Of a DNA stretch of 64,000 nucleotides, positions 10,351 to 22,038 are shown one piece after another. The stretch lies in contig CM057456.1 of assembly GCA_016271365.2 (NCBI GenBank), positions 1,397,635,001 to 1,397,699,000 of the forward strand. Reading direction: 5' to 3'. Every line of letters starts with the position of its first letter. The stretch's first letter is position 1. Below the pieces are notes generated by a model. That model was given only the letters and a program-made list of their open reading frames with translations, ran no database searches and was not told the DNA's origin. The stretch is from Neoceratodus forsteri. Its lineage: Eukaryota > Chordata > Ceratodontiformes > Ceratodontidae. The position numbers and the translations under genes are program-made.

Positions 10351-11304
10351 TTCGCTGGCCAAGCAGCCAGCCACTCCCACTTCCTGAGCTATATAAACAG
10401 TTCCTCCAAGCCTCACTGTGAAGCATTTTTTCTTTGCAGCTGAAGGCTGTGCCGGTTTGTCCTCTGAGCTGGTTTGGCCTCCCTGGCTGGGGCCTGCCCC
10501 CCCCGCTTGTCTCTGCAGGGCTTCTGTGCTTATTTTCCTGCTTTGGTATGTATTTTGCCTTTGGCTGTGTGTGCTTCCTTCTTTTTTGGGGGGCGGGACT
10601 TTTCTAAGCTCCTAGCTTGCTGCTATTTCAGCTCATACTGCTTGCTTCAGTTACTCACAACTTTCAAATTACTGGCACTGAACTGCAAACCTGACTCAGT
10701 TTTACAACCTAGCTCTATAGCTCACTTATGGTTGTTCTAATTACCTCATTGAAGCAGTCTCATTGCACTGCCTGGTGACGCTGCTTTAAAAGCATTATGC
10801 CTCCTTTTATTTACTGCAGTTACAACTCAGTGTACTCATTTGTTTTCACTACTGCTGCACAGGCCTAATTGCTTCCTGTTACTGCTTGTTTACTCCCATT
10901 GCTATTGTACATTGTGTTACTCTGAGGGTTAGCTGGACGCTCCTGCTGGCTAGTAAATTAAGCTTTATATCTGCATGTGGTTCGGCCCTTCCATCACTTC
11001 CTTGTTTGTCTATGGCAGGGACTGAGAGGGTGTTTTGGGGTCGTGGCCTCTGTGCTAATTAATTCTGTTTTAAATCCTGTCTTTACTGCCGAAAATCCTC
11101 AGAGTTTGTCACCTTGCTTTGACTTTTGAACTGTCTGGCTGGCTTGCACCTATTTCAGTGCTGTTTACTGCTATACAGTATGTTATGCAAGTCCACCCAT
11201 TAATACTACTGCTTACTGACCTATCAGGTCCAAACTTGTTTATGAAACTGTTGCCCTGCTTACGCAAATCATTGCTCATGCCTATTGCCATCCCTCAGCT
11301 TCAG
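10351..11304. other. Promoter-like or LTR-like segment of unknown origin
   Basis: A ctatataaac TATA-like box (about 10,389-10,398) is followed within 30-60 bp by a pyrimidine-rich initiator-like stretch, then about 850 bp with repeated short T/C-rich blocks. I see no credible protein, no LTR partner and no polyadenylation context. It abuts the truncated Gypsy RNase H on the left and a LINE on the right, so it may be the U3/R part of another LTR element. Confidence 0.3.
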
Positions 11305-12175
11305 CCTGCAACAGGGTTGATACACAAGATGGAGTGGAAAGGATGAAAAGAGACTTGGCAAGTTTGGAGGAATGGTCAAATGTATGGCAGCTTAGATTCA
11401 GCACAAAGAAGTGCAAAGTAATGCTCTGGGAAACGAAAACGGGGATGAGATACTGACAAGAACAAAATGGAAAGGGACCTGGGGTAGTCATATCAGATGA
11501 CCTAAAGGTGGGCCAGCAATGTGAGAAGGCAGTAAGGAGGGCTGGGGCGATACTGGGATGCATAGGGAGAGGCATCACCAGTAGAAAACAGGATGTTATT
11601 GGCCCTCTGTAAAGACAGTTGGTAAGACCACATCTGGAGTACTGTGTACAGTTCTGGAGACCCCATCTCCGCAAAGACATAGACAGGGTGGAGGCTGTCC
11701 AGAGGAGGGCAACCAAAATGGTGCAGGGTCTGCACCAGAAGTCATTTGAAGAAAGACTAAAGGAGCTTAAGATGTATAGCCTCATGGAAAGGAGGGAGAG
11801 GGGGGACATGATAGAAACTTTCAAATACCTCAAGGGAATCAAAGTCCAAGAGGGTAGGATCTTTCAAAAAAAAGAGATGTGCAAGAACAGGGGGGCACAA
11901 TTTGAAAATAATAGTGGGGACAGCTCAGAGGTAATGTGAGGAAGTATTTCTTCACAGAGAGGGTTGTAGATGCATAGAACAGCTGCCCTGAGGAGGTCAT
12001 AGGAGTCAAAACAGTGGGAATTCAAGAATGCATGGGACAGACATAAGGCAATTCTAGTGGGGGGTAGAAGGAAGTAGGCTGTTGGTTAACTAGGATCTGC
12101 AGCTTATCCGTTAGGTAGAGAAATGGACAGACTAGGTGGGCAGCTGTCCTATCTGCCATCAAATTATATGTTTAC
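11305..12175 (+). mobile_element. 3' fragment of a CR1/Rex-Babar-type LINE
   Basis: Begins just after the FADD box of the family (the codons for RVDTQDGVERMKRDLASLEEW are readable with frame errors). It continues through an [20 protein letters not shown] block and [19 protein letters not shown], then the 3' untranslated region, ending in 'ctgccatcaaattatatg' at about 12,170. It is 5'-truncated, in the opposite orientation to the copy at 2.8 kb, and frames are broken in several places. Confidence 0.85.
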
Positions 12176-12184
12176 AAAATCCAA

Positions 12185-12475
12185 TAAAACCAGATCCCCA
12201 GTTTGACTGATGAAGAATAATAGACAGGTGGAAGATCAACGAGAAGTGGCTGAAGTCTTCAGCCACTATTTTGTAGATCTGCTAGACATAAAGACAAAAA
12301 TGCCAGATACAAAAATTTCAGATATTTCTATCAGTGAACTTGTGGAAAAGGTGAATAAAGATATTGGAAAAAAATCCCAGGAATTTTGTTGGATTTGGTT
12401 TTAGATTTAAAGAAATCAAGGTCTGGAATGTAGAAAAGGAACAAAGAAACTAGAATACTTCTAAGCAGGGGACTA

Positions 12476-12510
<35 letters not shown>

Positions 12511-14190
12511 CTAGGTTCTTTAAGGTAGGGGCAGATATATTGGCCCGCATGATAACACATTTATTTAATTGGCGATTGTGTTCCTCTGTTTTCCCAGACC
12601 TATGGAAGAGGGGCAAGGTAATTCCTATATTTAAAGGAGGAAATACGACTGTTCCATCCCATTATAGACCACTAGCCCTCCTGCCTATCCTGTCCAAGGT
12701 TTTGGAGAAACTGGTTCATAGCCAACTGAATTCATTTTGAACGATATAGTCTACTAACGAATCATCAGCATGGTTTTAGGGACGGAGGACCCCGGACACC
12801 GCTACTTGCCGATTTCAACAACCTGCTGTCTTCGCCACTAGGTTTGGGGAGAAAGATGGATGTGGTGTTCATGGACCTCAGTAAGGCATTTGATTTAGTG
12901 GACCATTGAAGGTTGATGGAGCGATTGTATGAAATGGGGGTTCAAGGAGAACCATTAAGGTGGTTCAAGTCCTACCTAACAGATCAACAACAATGTGTAT
13001 CCAGTGGAGTAGTATTATCAAAGTTTGTTGAAGTTAGTCGAGGGGTCCCACAGGGTTCAGTTTTAGGCCCCCTGATGTTTAATATTTATGTCAATAGTCT
13101 TCCATCTAAAATAGTAAACAGCGAAATCCGCCTTTATGCCGAGTACACCATAGTGTTGTCATCGGCTGACAGTTATGAGCAAATGGAGTTTCAACTTCAG
13201 GCTGATTTGCTTAACATGGAGGGGTGATTTAAAGAATCAGCCTTCCAGATTAATGTTGAAAAAAAAAAAAAAAACAACAATCCATAACTTTTTCAGCAAA
13301 TAAAATAAGGCATATAGCATTTCAGTTGAAACTCTGCTTGGAGGATGGCACCCAAATAACTAATGTGAGAAGTTATAAATCTTAGTAGACTCTGGAGTTA
13401 GTTACCTATTCTGATCATATCTCTACCCAGGTAAAAAAAGGTATATCAGAGGTTGGGAGCCTTAAGAAGGGTGTCAGGTTGCCTTTCAACTGAAACAAAA
13501 GTGAAAATAGTAACTCAATTATTACTTCCAGTTTTGGAATATGGTTAGTGTTTATACATGAACTCCACTCAGGTCTGTAGGAGCTGAATATGGTACCCAC
13601 CATTGTAAAGTTTATAAAAAGTTAGGTTGGTTGCAACTAAGTGCCAAAAGAATATTTCTATGGTTAACATGGTGTCATAAACTAATCACAGTACAAAACC
13701 TCATCCTTTAAGTAATATGGTTATCTTGGCTCCAATATGTCCTGTGAAGACATCCCTTAGGTTTAAAAAGATGCTTATTCTCAGAACTAAATTTACAAAC
13801 CGACTCAGTGACACCTCCTTACAGAATAATTTAGCAATACATTGGAACAGAATACCAATAGCATTAAGACAGATCCATTGACACACACTGTTTAAGTTTG
13901 TATATAATCTTTCAAAAGTTTTACTGTATTTGTTTTGGGTGAAGGAAAGTATGTAACTGTTCTATTTGGTAGCAGTCTATGTTATTTAGGAACTAACGAT
14001 TATATGAATGATTGACAGATGAATGGAAACTTGATGAATTATGAATGACAATGTAGGCACTTATACGCTGTTTATACGTTCTGTATATCGTATTGTATGT
14101 CCTTTTATATTATTTATCACAGAATATTGTTGAAAATGGGGTGTCAACTCCAACAATATGTATCCTGTATAAAATAAAATGTTAAACAAA
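12185..14190 (+). mobile_element. LINE of a second clade (L2/Rex1-like), 5'-truncated and decayed
   Basis: A pre-RT segment (AEVFSHYFVDLLDI at 12,250) leads into RT blocks: LWKRGKVIPIFKGGN, HYRPLALLPILSKVLEKLV, a MDLSKAFDLVDH-like block near 12,870, then GVPQGSVLGPLMFNIYVNSLP. The catalytic YADD box reads YAEY (codons near 13,137), a loss of both aspartates. A 3' part with short decayed frames follows, ending at tgtataaaataaaatg near 14,180. The clade differs from the CR1/Rex copies: it lacks their 3' tail and has the GPL-FNIYVN motif. It is dead. Confidence 0.75.
12477..12507 (+). repeat. (GA)n microsatellite
   Basis: About 15 tandem GA units lie inside the pre-RT region of the LINE. They translate as alternating Arg-Glu and interrupt the coding sequence. 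Confidence 0.95.
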
Positions 14191-14194
14191 CAAA

Positions 14195-14395
14195 GTGGTA
14201 CAGGCTGGATCAGTGAGCAGCTTCAAGCAAGGGTGAGACAGGCATATGGGGTTAGTTAGACTAGAAAAGGGGTGACAGAAATAAGAAAGGGAGATGGCCG
14301 CTAGGGCCAGTATAGAGTAGTTAGGTAGGGCGGGCAGACTGGATGAGCTGATGAGCTTTTTTTCTGCCAACAATGTCTATGTATCTATGTACTGT
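14195..14395 (+). mobile_element. LINE or SINE 3' tail fragment
   Basis: The segment ends with gggcagactggatgagctga followed by a ttttctgccaacaatgtcta type terminus, a variant of the CR1-like tail. Upstream is an untranslated stretch with agttagactagaaaaggggt. No coding part is present. Confidence 0.5.
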
Positions 14396-14399
14396 CAAA

Positions 14400-16826
14400 A
14401 ATAAAAATTCGAGTTGGCATCTGCAGATCCCAATTATACAAAAATCCAAAATAAAATTGACTTTCAAGCCATTTTGTGCTTTACAATTAAGGATACTGTG
14501 CACAAAAGTGTGATTTCTGTCCTTGAATGTAAATTTTGCCCAGGTGCTTTTCAGGAACAGAGGTTATAGTTCCTTGCTTGTGACAACACATTTGGTCCCA
14601 TGATGTCATAAACAGAAAATTGACTTCGGAATATTAGCAGTATAAACTGAATTGTAAAGATGAGGGTTGTGTTTTCATACTTACAGCCTTATTAATAAAG
14701 AAAATAAATTGCTTGAAATTCCATTTTCTTTTGGAAGGCTAAGTAATTGGAGTCTGCTAATGTCAATGGGATTATTTTAACTGGTGGCTGGAGCCTTGTT
14801 AGTTAAGAAACATTTTAAGGGAGGGTTCATGGTTGGCGAAATGCAGTCGCTGCATCGGTTGTAACAGATCTTTGTACCTTCTGTCATAGTCACTGAGCAT
14901 CTCAGACCTCAAAATTGTATCCCAGAGCTCAGCCGGGCGTTTAAAGGGGTACTGGCTGCTGTGATCGCACTGGAAACCACAGATATGTTGACACGCCATT
15001 TCTTCCACTATTTTGTTGTTTATATACAGAAATGTATTACATCTGTGTTTCCCTTGCCCAGCACTATTTTATGGCACATTTTGTAAAAATAGCACTGGCC
15101 ATGGGAAATATGGACATAATTACATTTCTTCACATATGGGCAAAATAGCAGAAGGGCAAAGGGTGTAGCTCGTGGTGAGTTTCCAGCATTGATCTGCAGT
15201 GGCCAGTATCCCTTTGGAAAATGCTGGCTGCAGCCCGGGCGATTCCTGCAATTTACGGAAAGTGCTCAGGTACGTAAAATCTACAGTGATACTATGATTA
15301 CAGGGGAATCATGGTACTCACAGTCCTGATTATGCAGTGATGGCTGCATTTCAGCCAGTAGATCTCCTTAAATATAGAGAATATTGATCAGCAACTGGTG
15401 TTTCAGCCATTGTGTTCTGTTAGTAGAGGGTTCTGATTCTCCTGTCCCTAGAGTAAAGCCTTTAGGAGGTCCATGGGAATCAGAACCCCAAGGCGTGCAA
15501 AACACTCTGGTTGCATAAAGTTGTCTCATCTTGTATTTTATATAATGTATAGTATTGTGTGAAATGTGCATCGCTAGTTCTTTAATTTTCCAAATGAAAC
15601 AGACTCATGCAGTCTTTTAGATGTTTCAGAATACTGTTATTCCACAGAAGGGCAGTCACATTCCATGACCTTGAACTGTGGTACAACAGCAGTTTGAAAT
15701 GGATAGAATTTTACAGAACAACGCTCTACTGTAGACTATATATCATCTTTGAACCACAGTTCAAATATCTGTGTGAGAGTCCATGTGACATTGTTGATCC
15801 ATGGTCAGCCTCAGGCTTGAGCCCAATGTTTTAATATGAGCCCTGAATCTGTGCTGAATGCTACTGCTCACCACTGGCTCTGAGAACATACTGTGTCCAA
15901 GTTCTAGAGGTAGAAACAGAAACAGATATGCCTTTTACACCAGAAATAAAGCAGCCGCTTATGGACAAATAGTTTAGGTGGCCCAGATCCCCAGCCATTG
16001 AGGACTTGGTCCGATCTTTTCTTTTTGCATCTAACAATACCTCTGAAAGGTCCTGTTAGTGTAATAAGTTGTTTTTTTGTGTACAGGGATTCTTAGTCAC
16101 GTTTAAAGCATATCATGTTAGCAGAAACATGCCTGTACAATCATCAGTGCTAGTTTTACAAAGGAGAGACTTTTATCTCTTCGACAGAGCCAAGACACTA
16201 CAGTGTGGAATGGACACTGGTCTTTACTGCTGCTGTGGTAAACAACTGACATATTTGTGGCAATCTTTTTCTTTGGTTAGCCGACCGGTGTTATTTACCA
16301 GCAAATATCGCCACACATGCTTTAGCGGTAATTGGTTATGATCTTTTCAAAACACCTCACTTGCTTTTCATCAGTTGATAAATGCTCTAAGCAATTTTGA
16401 AGCAATGATCCAGGGAAATGAATTGTTCTGCTGTTTTGTAACATTGCCATACAAAGCAGCTGGGTAATTATCCATTTTTAAATTAGAGAATAACATGGAA
16501 AATCTCCATGGAAAAACAGTGTGATTGGTATTCTACATTTAGTGCATCATTTTAAGTAAATATTTGTATACTGCTTATGAGTTTCATAGATTAGGTTATT
16601 AAAAATAGAAGTGGGAGTAAAAAAAAAAAAGGAAAGGAATTTGGTTTTATATACTACCTTCACACAAATTGTGTCCCAGGCATCGTATAATTCATAGGAG
16701 AAGGAAATGAATGTCGAGCATTTTCAGGGCACCGAGAGATTCAAATGGCACAGTGACAGATGAATGAGAAATTAAAAGAGGACAAGAATGCTAAGGAATG
16801 TGCTCATAGAGAGTGAATAAGTGACA
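14400..16826. other. Mostly unclassified single-copy-looking DNA
   Basis: Apart from the candidate exon, no gene or known repeat is recognised here. Short open frames are AT-biased and unlike any family. An A-run lies at 16,619-16,631. Confidence 0.4.
14799..14969 (-). CDS. Candidate terminal exon of an unidentified host gene
   Basis: On the minus strand a 56-codon frame runs from an acceptor-like tttccag (ending at 14,970) to a stop at 14,799. The peptide has a balanced, globular composition (for example YPFKRPAELWDTILRSEM, then LSDYDRRYKDLLQPMQ and a C-terminal KMFLN) quite unlike the low-complexity chance frames around it. The frame could also extend upstream to MEEMACQHICGFQ without splicing, giving 69 residues. 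I do not recognise the protein. The stretch lies in the least repetitive part of the window. No other exon of the same gene was found; the polypyrimidine tract is weak. Confidence 0.35.
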   Translation of the reverse strand, partial: CDHSSQYPFKRPAELWDTILRSEMLSDYDRRYKDLLQPMQRLHFANHEPSLKMFLN

Positions 16827-16896
16827 GTGGAGGGATTGTAGCCCAGATCATGAAGTTTACAGAACTGTGCTCCAACCACTAGGCCAAACTGCCTCC
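16827..16896 (-). mobile_element. tRNA-derived SINE head
   Basis: On the minus strand the sequence folds like a degraded tRNA: an A-box-like TGGCCTAGTGGTTGGAGC followed about 35 bp later by a B-box-like GGGCTACAATCCC. These are the internal RNA polymerase III promoter boxes. The body would continue toward 16,640, but its end and tail are unclear and no target duplication was found. Confidence 0.6.
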
Positions 16897-17619
16897 CTGG
16901 AAGCAGACTTACAGGATGGCCCAGTGCTTCCAGGAAACTGCTGTTGGCTTTTTGGAATAAACAATCACAAAAAGACACCCTTGAAAACAGTACTGTACCA
17001 AAAAGGAAGCAGTGGCAGTTGAGGTTGTCGAGTGCTCTGAGCATGCTTTTCACTAGAATAATTTATCTGTGTGTGGGCTTTTGTAACTTCACCTGTTTTT
17101 TTGAATACTTCTCTGCTGTATTTTGTGTGGAAAGTGCCGTACAATAAATGCGGTAACCCCGCAGTTTAGAGTTATACATTTGCCTCCTTTGTGGCACCTT
17201 TTTCGTGTGCGTCATTTTGTGGTTTTAGTGTGGTTATTGACGCTAGCATGCCCTGAGACCCATCGGAGTGTGTGTTTCTTTTGGAATTTTTTCTCTTGCT
17301 ATTCCACAAAGACATATTGCTGCCTGCATTTCCTTTTGACCTGCCACCTTTAAGTCCAGACAACTGTGAAAGCCTTAGCTTCCAATAAGAAGCTTGTCTC
17401 ACCTGAATCCAGTGGAATAGAACAGTGAAATGTTGGCAGTCACCAGCGGGGTGAGTTGATGCTGCAGCTTAACTTTAAGTATTTCTGTCATATTATGACC
17501 ATGAGACTGGTCTATTTCATTGGAGTCAAGTGAGCCACACTTTTGTGCTATTTGCCTTTCATTTGCAGGGGCTCCCGACGCTATTCCCTTAGCCGCCTTT
17601 TTTGATTCTCACTAGCTGC
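16897..17619. other. No gene seen
   Basis: Unclassified sequence between the SINE head and the next LINE. The longer frames have no recognisable motif. Confidence 0.4.
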
Positions 17620-17631
17620 CAGTAAGTATCC

Positions 17632-19344
17632 TTGGATTACTTCATGCAAATGGTAAACTCCCCTACTAGGATTAACTACAAGACTGGCACCAGTACCTCC
17701 TGGATTGGGTCCTCGCCTGTCACCCCACAAGGATTTCTTGTACGACCGTTCTCCCAGACTCTCTCAATGACCACTTCCCAGTCATATGTGCATGGTCTAA
17801 CAAATTCCTCAAGCCCCCTCTCAAAATTATCGCTAGCAGAGTCCTTCCTCATGGAAAACTACCAAATTTCAAACAATACCTGCTTCTATAAGACTGGCTA
17901 CCCATCTACAAAGCAACAGATTTTAACTTGGCTCTTGATCACTTCATCTCAATTTTCAACAAAGCCTGTGACCTTCTTGCCCCTGCTAAAAGGCGCAAAA
18001 CAAAATCTCTCTCTAACCCATGGCTCACCGCAGCTCTTCTCTCACAACTCAAACTAAGGGACCACGTCTAGGCAGTTGTCAGGGCCACTGGCAAACAACG
18101 GGACATCCAAAATTACAAACAAGCACAAAATGTCTGCACAAAATCCATCCAGCTCACGAAATCCACCTATTACAAAGACACTGTCACCAATACATGGGGA
18201 AATGGTTGTGCTTCCTGGGACAATATCGAGGATGTCATGGGAAGCAGCCAAAAACCTCTCCGGCCATGTTGATGGATCCGCAACCCTCGACCCCAAGGTG
18301 ATCGCAAAACATCTTTAACACGGCTTTTTCAGACCTTAGTGCTGTCCTACCCCATGACTTTTTCGAAACAGGGCCTACTCCCCAAATACCTCAGCCCCAC
18401 AGTCTAACCATCCCCTCTTCTACTTCAGGGAGGTAAGGCTGAATGAAGCTTGCCGCTATATTACTGCAGCTATCTCTAAATCTAGATCTAGTAGCGACAC
18501 CCTGGACCTTAAGCTTCTGTTGCTCACCCTCGATGAGGTAATTCATCCATTAACAAAATCCTAAACCTCTCTGTCAGCTGTGGAAAATTCCTGAACTTAT
18601 GAAAAACAGCCACCGACACCTGTCCATAAAAGTGGGATAAGATGAATCACTCAAATTATCACCCTATCTCCATACTGCCCCACTCTCTAAGGTATACTGA
18701 AGCATCATGGCTGATCAACTTACCGACCACTTGGATAAATACAATATACCTTGTCCACAACAACACGGTTTCTGGAAAGGTCACAACACCACCACAGCCC
18801 TTCTTGAGTTCACTGGAACTGCCTTCTCACAGGGGCCGTTTTCATCGACCTCTCCAAGGCCTTCGATACAGTACACCATGGAGTACTAATTGACCAACTA
18901 CTGAATGCTGGGCTATCACATGACTCTTCTCTCTGGTTTAAAAGCTACTTAGAAAACTGGTCGCAAAGAGTGAAAATTGCTGACGCTCTTTCTGACACCC
19001 TGCCTGTTCGCTTGGGTGTCCCACAGGGATCCATACTGGGCCCCCTCCTTTTTAGCCTTTTCTTAAACTCCCTCCCTTACCACTGCTCTGAGCAGATCAT
19101 ACTATATGCCGATGATGCTGTTGTATTCTCCGCTCACAAAGATCCTGCAACTCTTCAACACAACCTTCAACTTGGTTTCAGTTCTGTAGAGACATGGTTT
19201 CTTAATCATAAACTGGTCCTCGATGACAAGAAAACCAAATCTATGCTCTTCTGCAGCTCTCATAACCCACACAAGCTACACCACTTGGCTATCTCCACCA
19301 CCCAGGGGAACACTCTAGATCAGGTGGAGTCCTTCAAATACTAG
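17632..19344 (+). pseudogene. LINE ORF2 remains: endonuclease end and reverse transcriptase
   Basis: Blocks recognised in order: the endonuclease end (17,632-18,057); a linker with a Lys-rich TYYKDTVT-like segment near 18,165; the RT start near HYHPISILP-like codons at 18,650; an FIDLSKAFDTVHHG-like block at 18,840-18,880; KIADALSDTLPVRLGVPQGS at 18,970; and LYADDAVVFSAHKD at about 19,100-19,140. After 19,344 the thumb/C-terminal domain continues in broken frames (a DYGLIIYGSATTT block at 19,490, and an FKTRLQDYL block at 19,890). The RT would copy LINE RNA at a nicked target. YADD is preserved but the frame changes at least four times. Confidence 0.75.
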
Positions 19345-20294
19345 TGATACAGCTTGACCCTAATCTCTCCTATGGACCTCACGAGATAATGTAGCTAGAG
19401 CTGCTAATACATGGCTTAGTCTCCTCTACAGACACAGACAACTTTGTTTGTAGAGAAAGGTTGCAGTCCTGAGCTCTGTGATCTCTGTAATAGACTATGG
19501 TCTCATCATTTATGGCTCGGCCACAACCACAACCCTTAGACGCTTCTCTCAACTGCCTTAAATAAGGCATCTCGGCTCATCACTGGTGCTCACTGTCTCA
19601 CCCACACATGTGACCTGTACACCCAGACTGGCTGGCTCCAACTATAAAACCGCATAAAGTTTTCACCTGCTCCATGGCTAAAAAATCTACCTTTGCATTG
19701 CACCTTCTGGAGTCTCAACTCTGTTACAACACCAAACCAACAAACGGTGCCTTTGGAGATCCACGCTACAGCTACTGAAAGTCCCCTACTGTCACACTTC
19801 ACAGGGACAACGCTCTTTCACTTATTGAGAGCCACTCTGGTTCAATGGCCTCAGCCCCACCGTCTCCTCTGCCCCGACAATTGATATGTTTAAAACTAGG
19901 CTCCAGGACTATCTCACTACCAACAGCTCCTGTGACTGCCCAACTTAACCTTGTTTCTCCACTTCCCTGCCTGCTCTAGTGGTCCCCCTTCCTCTCTGAA
20001 TTCTACCTCACATCTTGGTATACCCAGTGCTGCACTTTTCACCCTCTCCCACCTTACCTAAATTTCACCCCCCACCCCCATGACTCTGGCACATATCTCT
20101 TGTCTGTTTTTGCTGACAAATGCCGCTGGCTGCCTTGCTTACAATGCTACCCTTGAATTGTATTAATCTGTAATCTGTTTGCAATGTCCACATTGTTGTA
20201 ATGTCTGTCTTGATGTTCCCATAATTTGTATTTCTCTGACATGGAACCTTTGTAAAGAGCCTTGGCTCAAAGGTATTTGTAATCCTAGACTTGA

Positions 20295-20314
20295 TAAATA
20301 AATAAATAAATAAT
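20295..20314 (+). repeat. (TAAA)n tail of the LINE
   Basis: Five tandem TAAA units close the L2/Rex1-type LINE and mark its 3' end. Confidence 0.9.
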
Positions 20315-20320
20315 AAAATG

Positions 20321-21289
20321 AAAATACTGCAGCATTTTTCAGTTTTAACCCAACCTTCCATTCCTTTTTTTTTCCTTTTTTTGCTACCTCACTTTGCTTA
20401 CTGACTCCCCACTCCTATGGGTCCAGCAGCTGCCTCTCAACCCAACCATGCCACTCACCACTACTGCTGGGCACCAGCCTGACCTCCAGTACTCCCTAGC
20501 ATCCGGGAGCTGGCTTGTGCTCCTCTGGCCTGAGAAAGAAGAGCCTTCATGCTCCTAACTGCCTTCATGCCAGCTTGTCCCCGCAGGGGCCTTCCCAACC
20601 TAGAGAAGGCAGTGCCCAGTGAAACCCTGGTGTGGGTTGGAGGGGTCTTGATGATTCACTGGAGGGATACATGGCATGGGGTGACAAGGGCCATCATCTT
20701 GGCCCACCCACCAGTGTGACATTTCGGCTACTCTTTTCCCACCCACCAGCAATTGCAGCTACACTCACAAGCCTGGGGGTTGTCTGACACAGTGTGTTCT
20801 TTCCAGGAGTGGCTATAAGAGCCATGCAGCAGATCCCTCCCCTGTGGAAGGAGAGCATCCCTCACAAATCCTTGAGCCCTCCCTGTCAGCCTCCACTCCT
20901 GACGTTCCAGGCTTGGAACGGAACCCTGGCTGCCAATGTGCCAGAGTGATCATTCATTGCTTGGTGCCATGGAGCTGGTTGTTTTGTGGTTCTCTATTTA
21001 TTTCTTCCTTTCTTCATATCCATATGACTCAGCATTAGCACTCCCAAACCTGGGCTAGAAGGTTGAGGGGTCAAGTCACACGCCAGAGATGTGGGCTCAT
21101 ATTTAACACAGACATTGCAGTGCAGAACTATACAAGTAGGGAAGTGCTGTGCTGTTAGAAGTGGCAACCTTCGAATAACATTGAGTTGAGGTCTGTTGTG
21201 ATTATTTTGGGGATTATCCAGTTGGCATGGGGTATTTTAAGCATGTGAAAGCATCTGGGGCTTTGCCAAAGAGTCAAAACTAGGGATGC
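20321..21289. other. No gene seen
   Basis: A GC-moderate stretch with T-runs at 20,366-20,381. The open frames carry no recognisable motif, and no repeat structure was noticed. Confidence 0.4.
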
Positions 21290-21713
21290 TCGGATTCCAA
21301 GCAATGGAACTGAATTGGTCGATTCCGTATGTTTTGTTTTTTGTTTAGGAATTAGGACTTTCAGGTTTGCAGTGTAAAATACTACTTCCAAAAAGAAAAG
21401 GTTGGAATCTGATTTACTTCCTAACGATCAGAATCCAGTTCCAGTTTTCTAACACAAACCCCCCACCACCACCACCACCACCACCACCACCAACCAGCTA
21501 GCAGTACTGTTATTGTTATGGCCCCTGCCTGCCCCACAGTACAAGTGAAGACATCCTCCCTTCCCCAGCCCTCATAGCATCCATTCTCCCTCCTCCTCCT
21601 CCTCCCTACCTGCCACTGAACTTGGTTACTTACTGTGTATGAGAAGATGCTGAACAGTCGGCAAGCCACCACCCATTGACATCCGCTAGTCTCCTGGGCC
21701 CTGTCACTGATTA
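21290..21713 (+). repeat. Left part of an unclassified repeat interrupted by the DIRS element
   Basis: Begins near gggatgctcggattccaagc and carries caatgg...gaattggtcgattcc. A close counterpart, in the same orientation, lies at 27,466-27,496 beyond the DIRS element (ggatgcccattgaa...aattggtcgattcc). The two flanks therefore look like the two ends of one older repeat split by the DIRS insertion. Its class is unknown. Confidence 0.4.
21464..21493 (+). repeat. (CCA)n microsatellite
   Basis: Ten tandem CCA/ACC units lie within the interrupted repeat. Confidence 0.95.
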
Positions 21714-21895
21714 ATCTTCTTTGAGGATTTATCTTTCATTAGGCCACACCTATGGAACTATAGCCGCTAGGCAGTTGGACTACAGGGAAACCTTTTCGCT
21801 AGTAGTCTTCTAGGGACTGGCCATGATGACATCATACATCAGCATCTTCACCATTTAAATGTGGGTGGCCCCATGCCCTCCTCAGTTCTTTTCTC
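21714..21895 (+). repeat. DIRS left inverted terminal repeat
   Basis: Matches the reverse complement of 26,793-26,990 across aggccacacctatg, a ttttcgctag-agtcttctag stretch, atgatg-catcata and gggtggcccca. Divergence is moderate. In DIRS elements this end also acts as promoter. Confidence 0.85.
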
Positions 21896-22038
21896 ACCGT
21901 CGACCATTGCTTGTCGGACTCCATGGAGACAACACCACTTCAGTCAACCACCAAATCTTCGATTTTCACTCTTTTATTATTTTTCTCACCCTAGTTAGTT
22001 GTCACTTTATTTTTAAAGTGTGATCCTCCTCATCATGT

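Larger units (their letters stand above)
17620..20320 (+). mobile_element. L2/Rex1-type LINE, 5'-truncated, with (TAAA)n tail
   Basis: The C-terminal part of an endonuclease (MQMVNSPTRINYKTGTST at 17,640) is followed by the linker, an RT (18,640-19,350) and a C-terminal region, then a 3' untranslated region ending gtaaagagccttggctcaaa and a (TAAA)n run at 20,295-20,314. Such microsatellite tails are usual for this LINE group. The RT catalytic box LYADDAVVF and the GVPQGSILGPLLFSLFLNSLP block are intact, but several frameshifts and stops make the copy inactive. The same domain set recurs on the minus strand at 33.3-36.8 kb. Confidence 0.8.

Noticed and set aside
21464..21493. CCA repeat read as a poly-Pro or poly-Trp coding tract
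   Set aside because: A plain microsatellite with no supporting coding sequence on either side.
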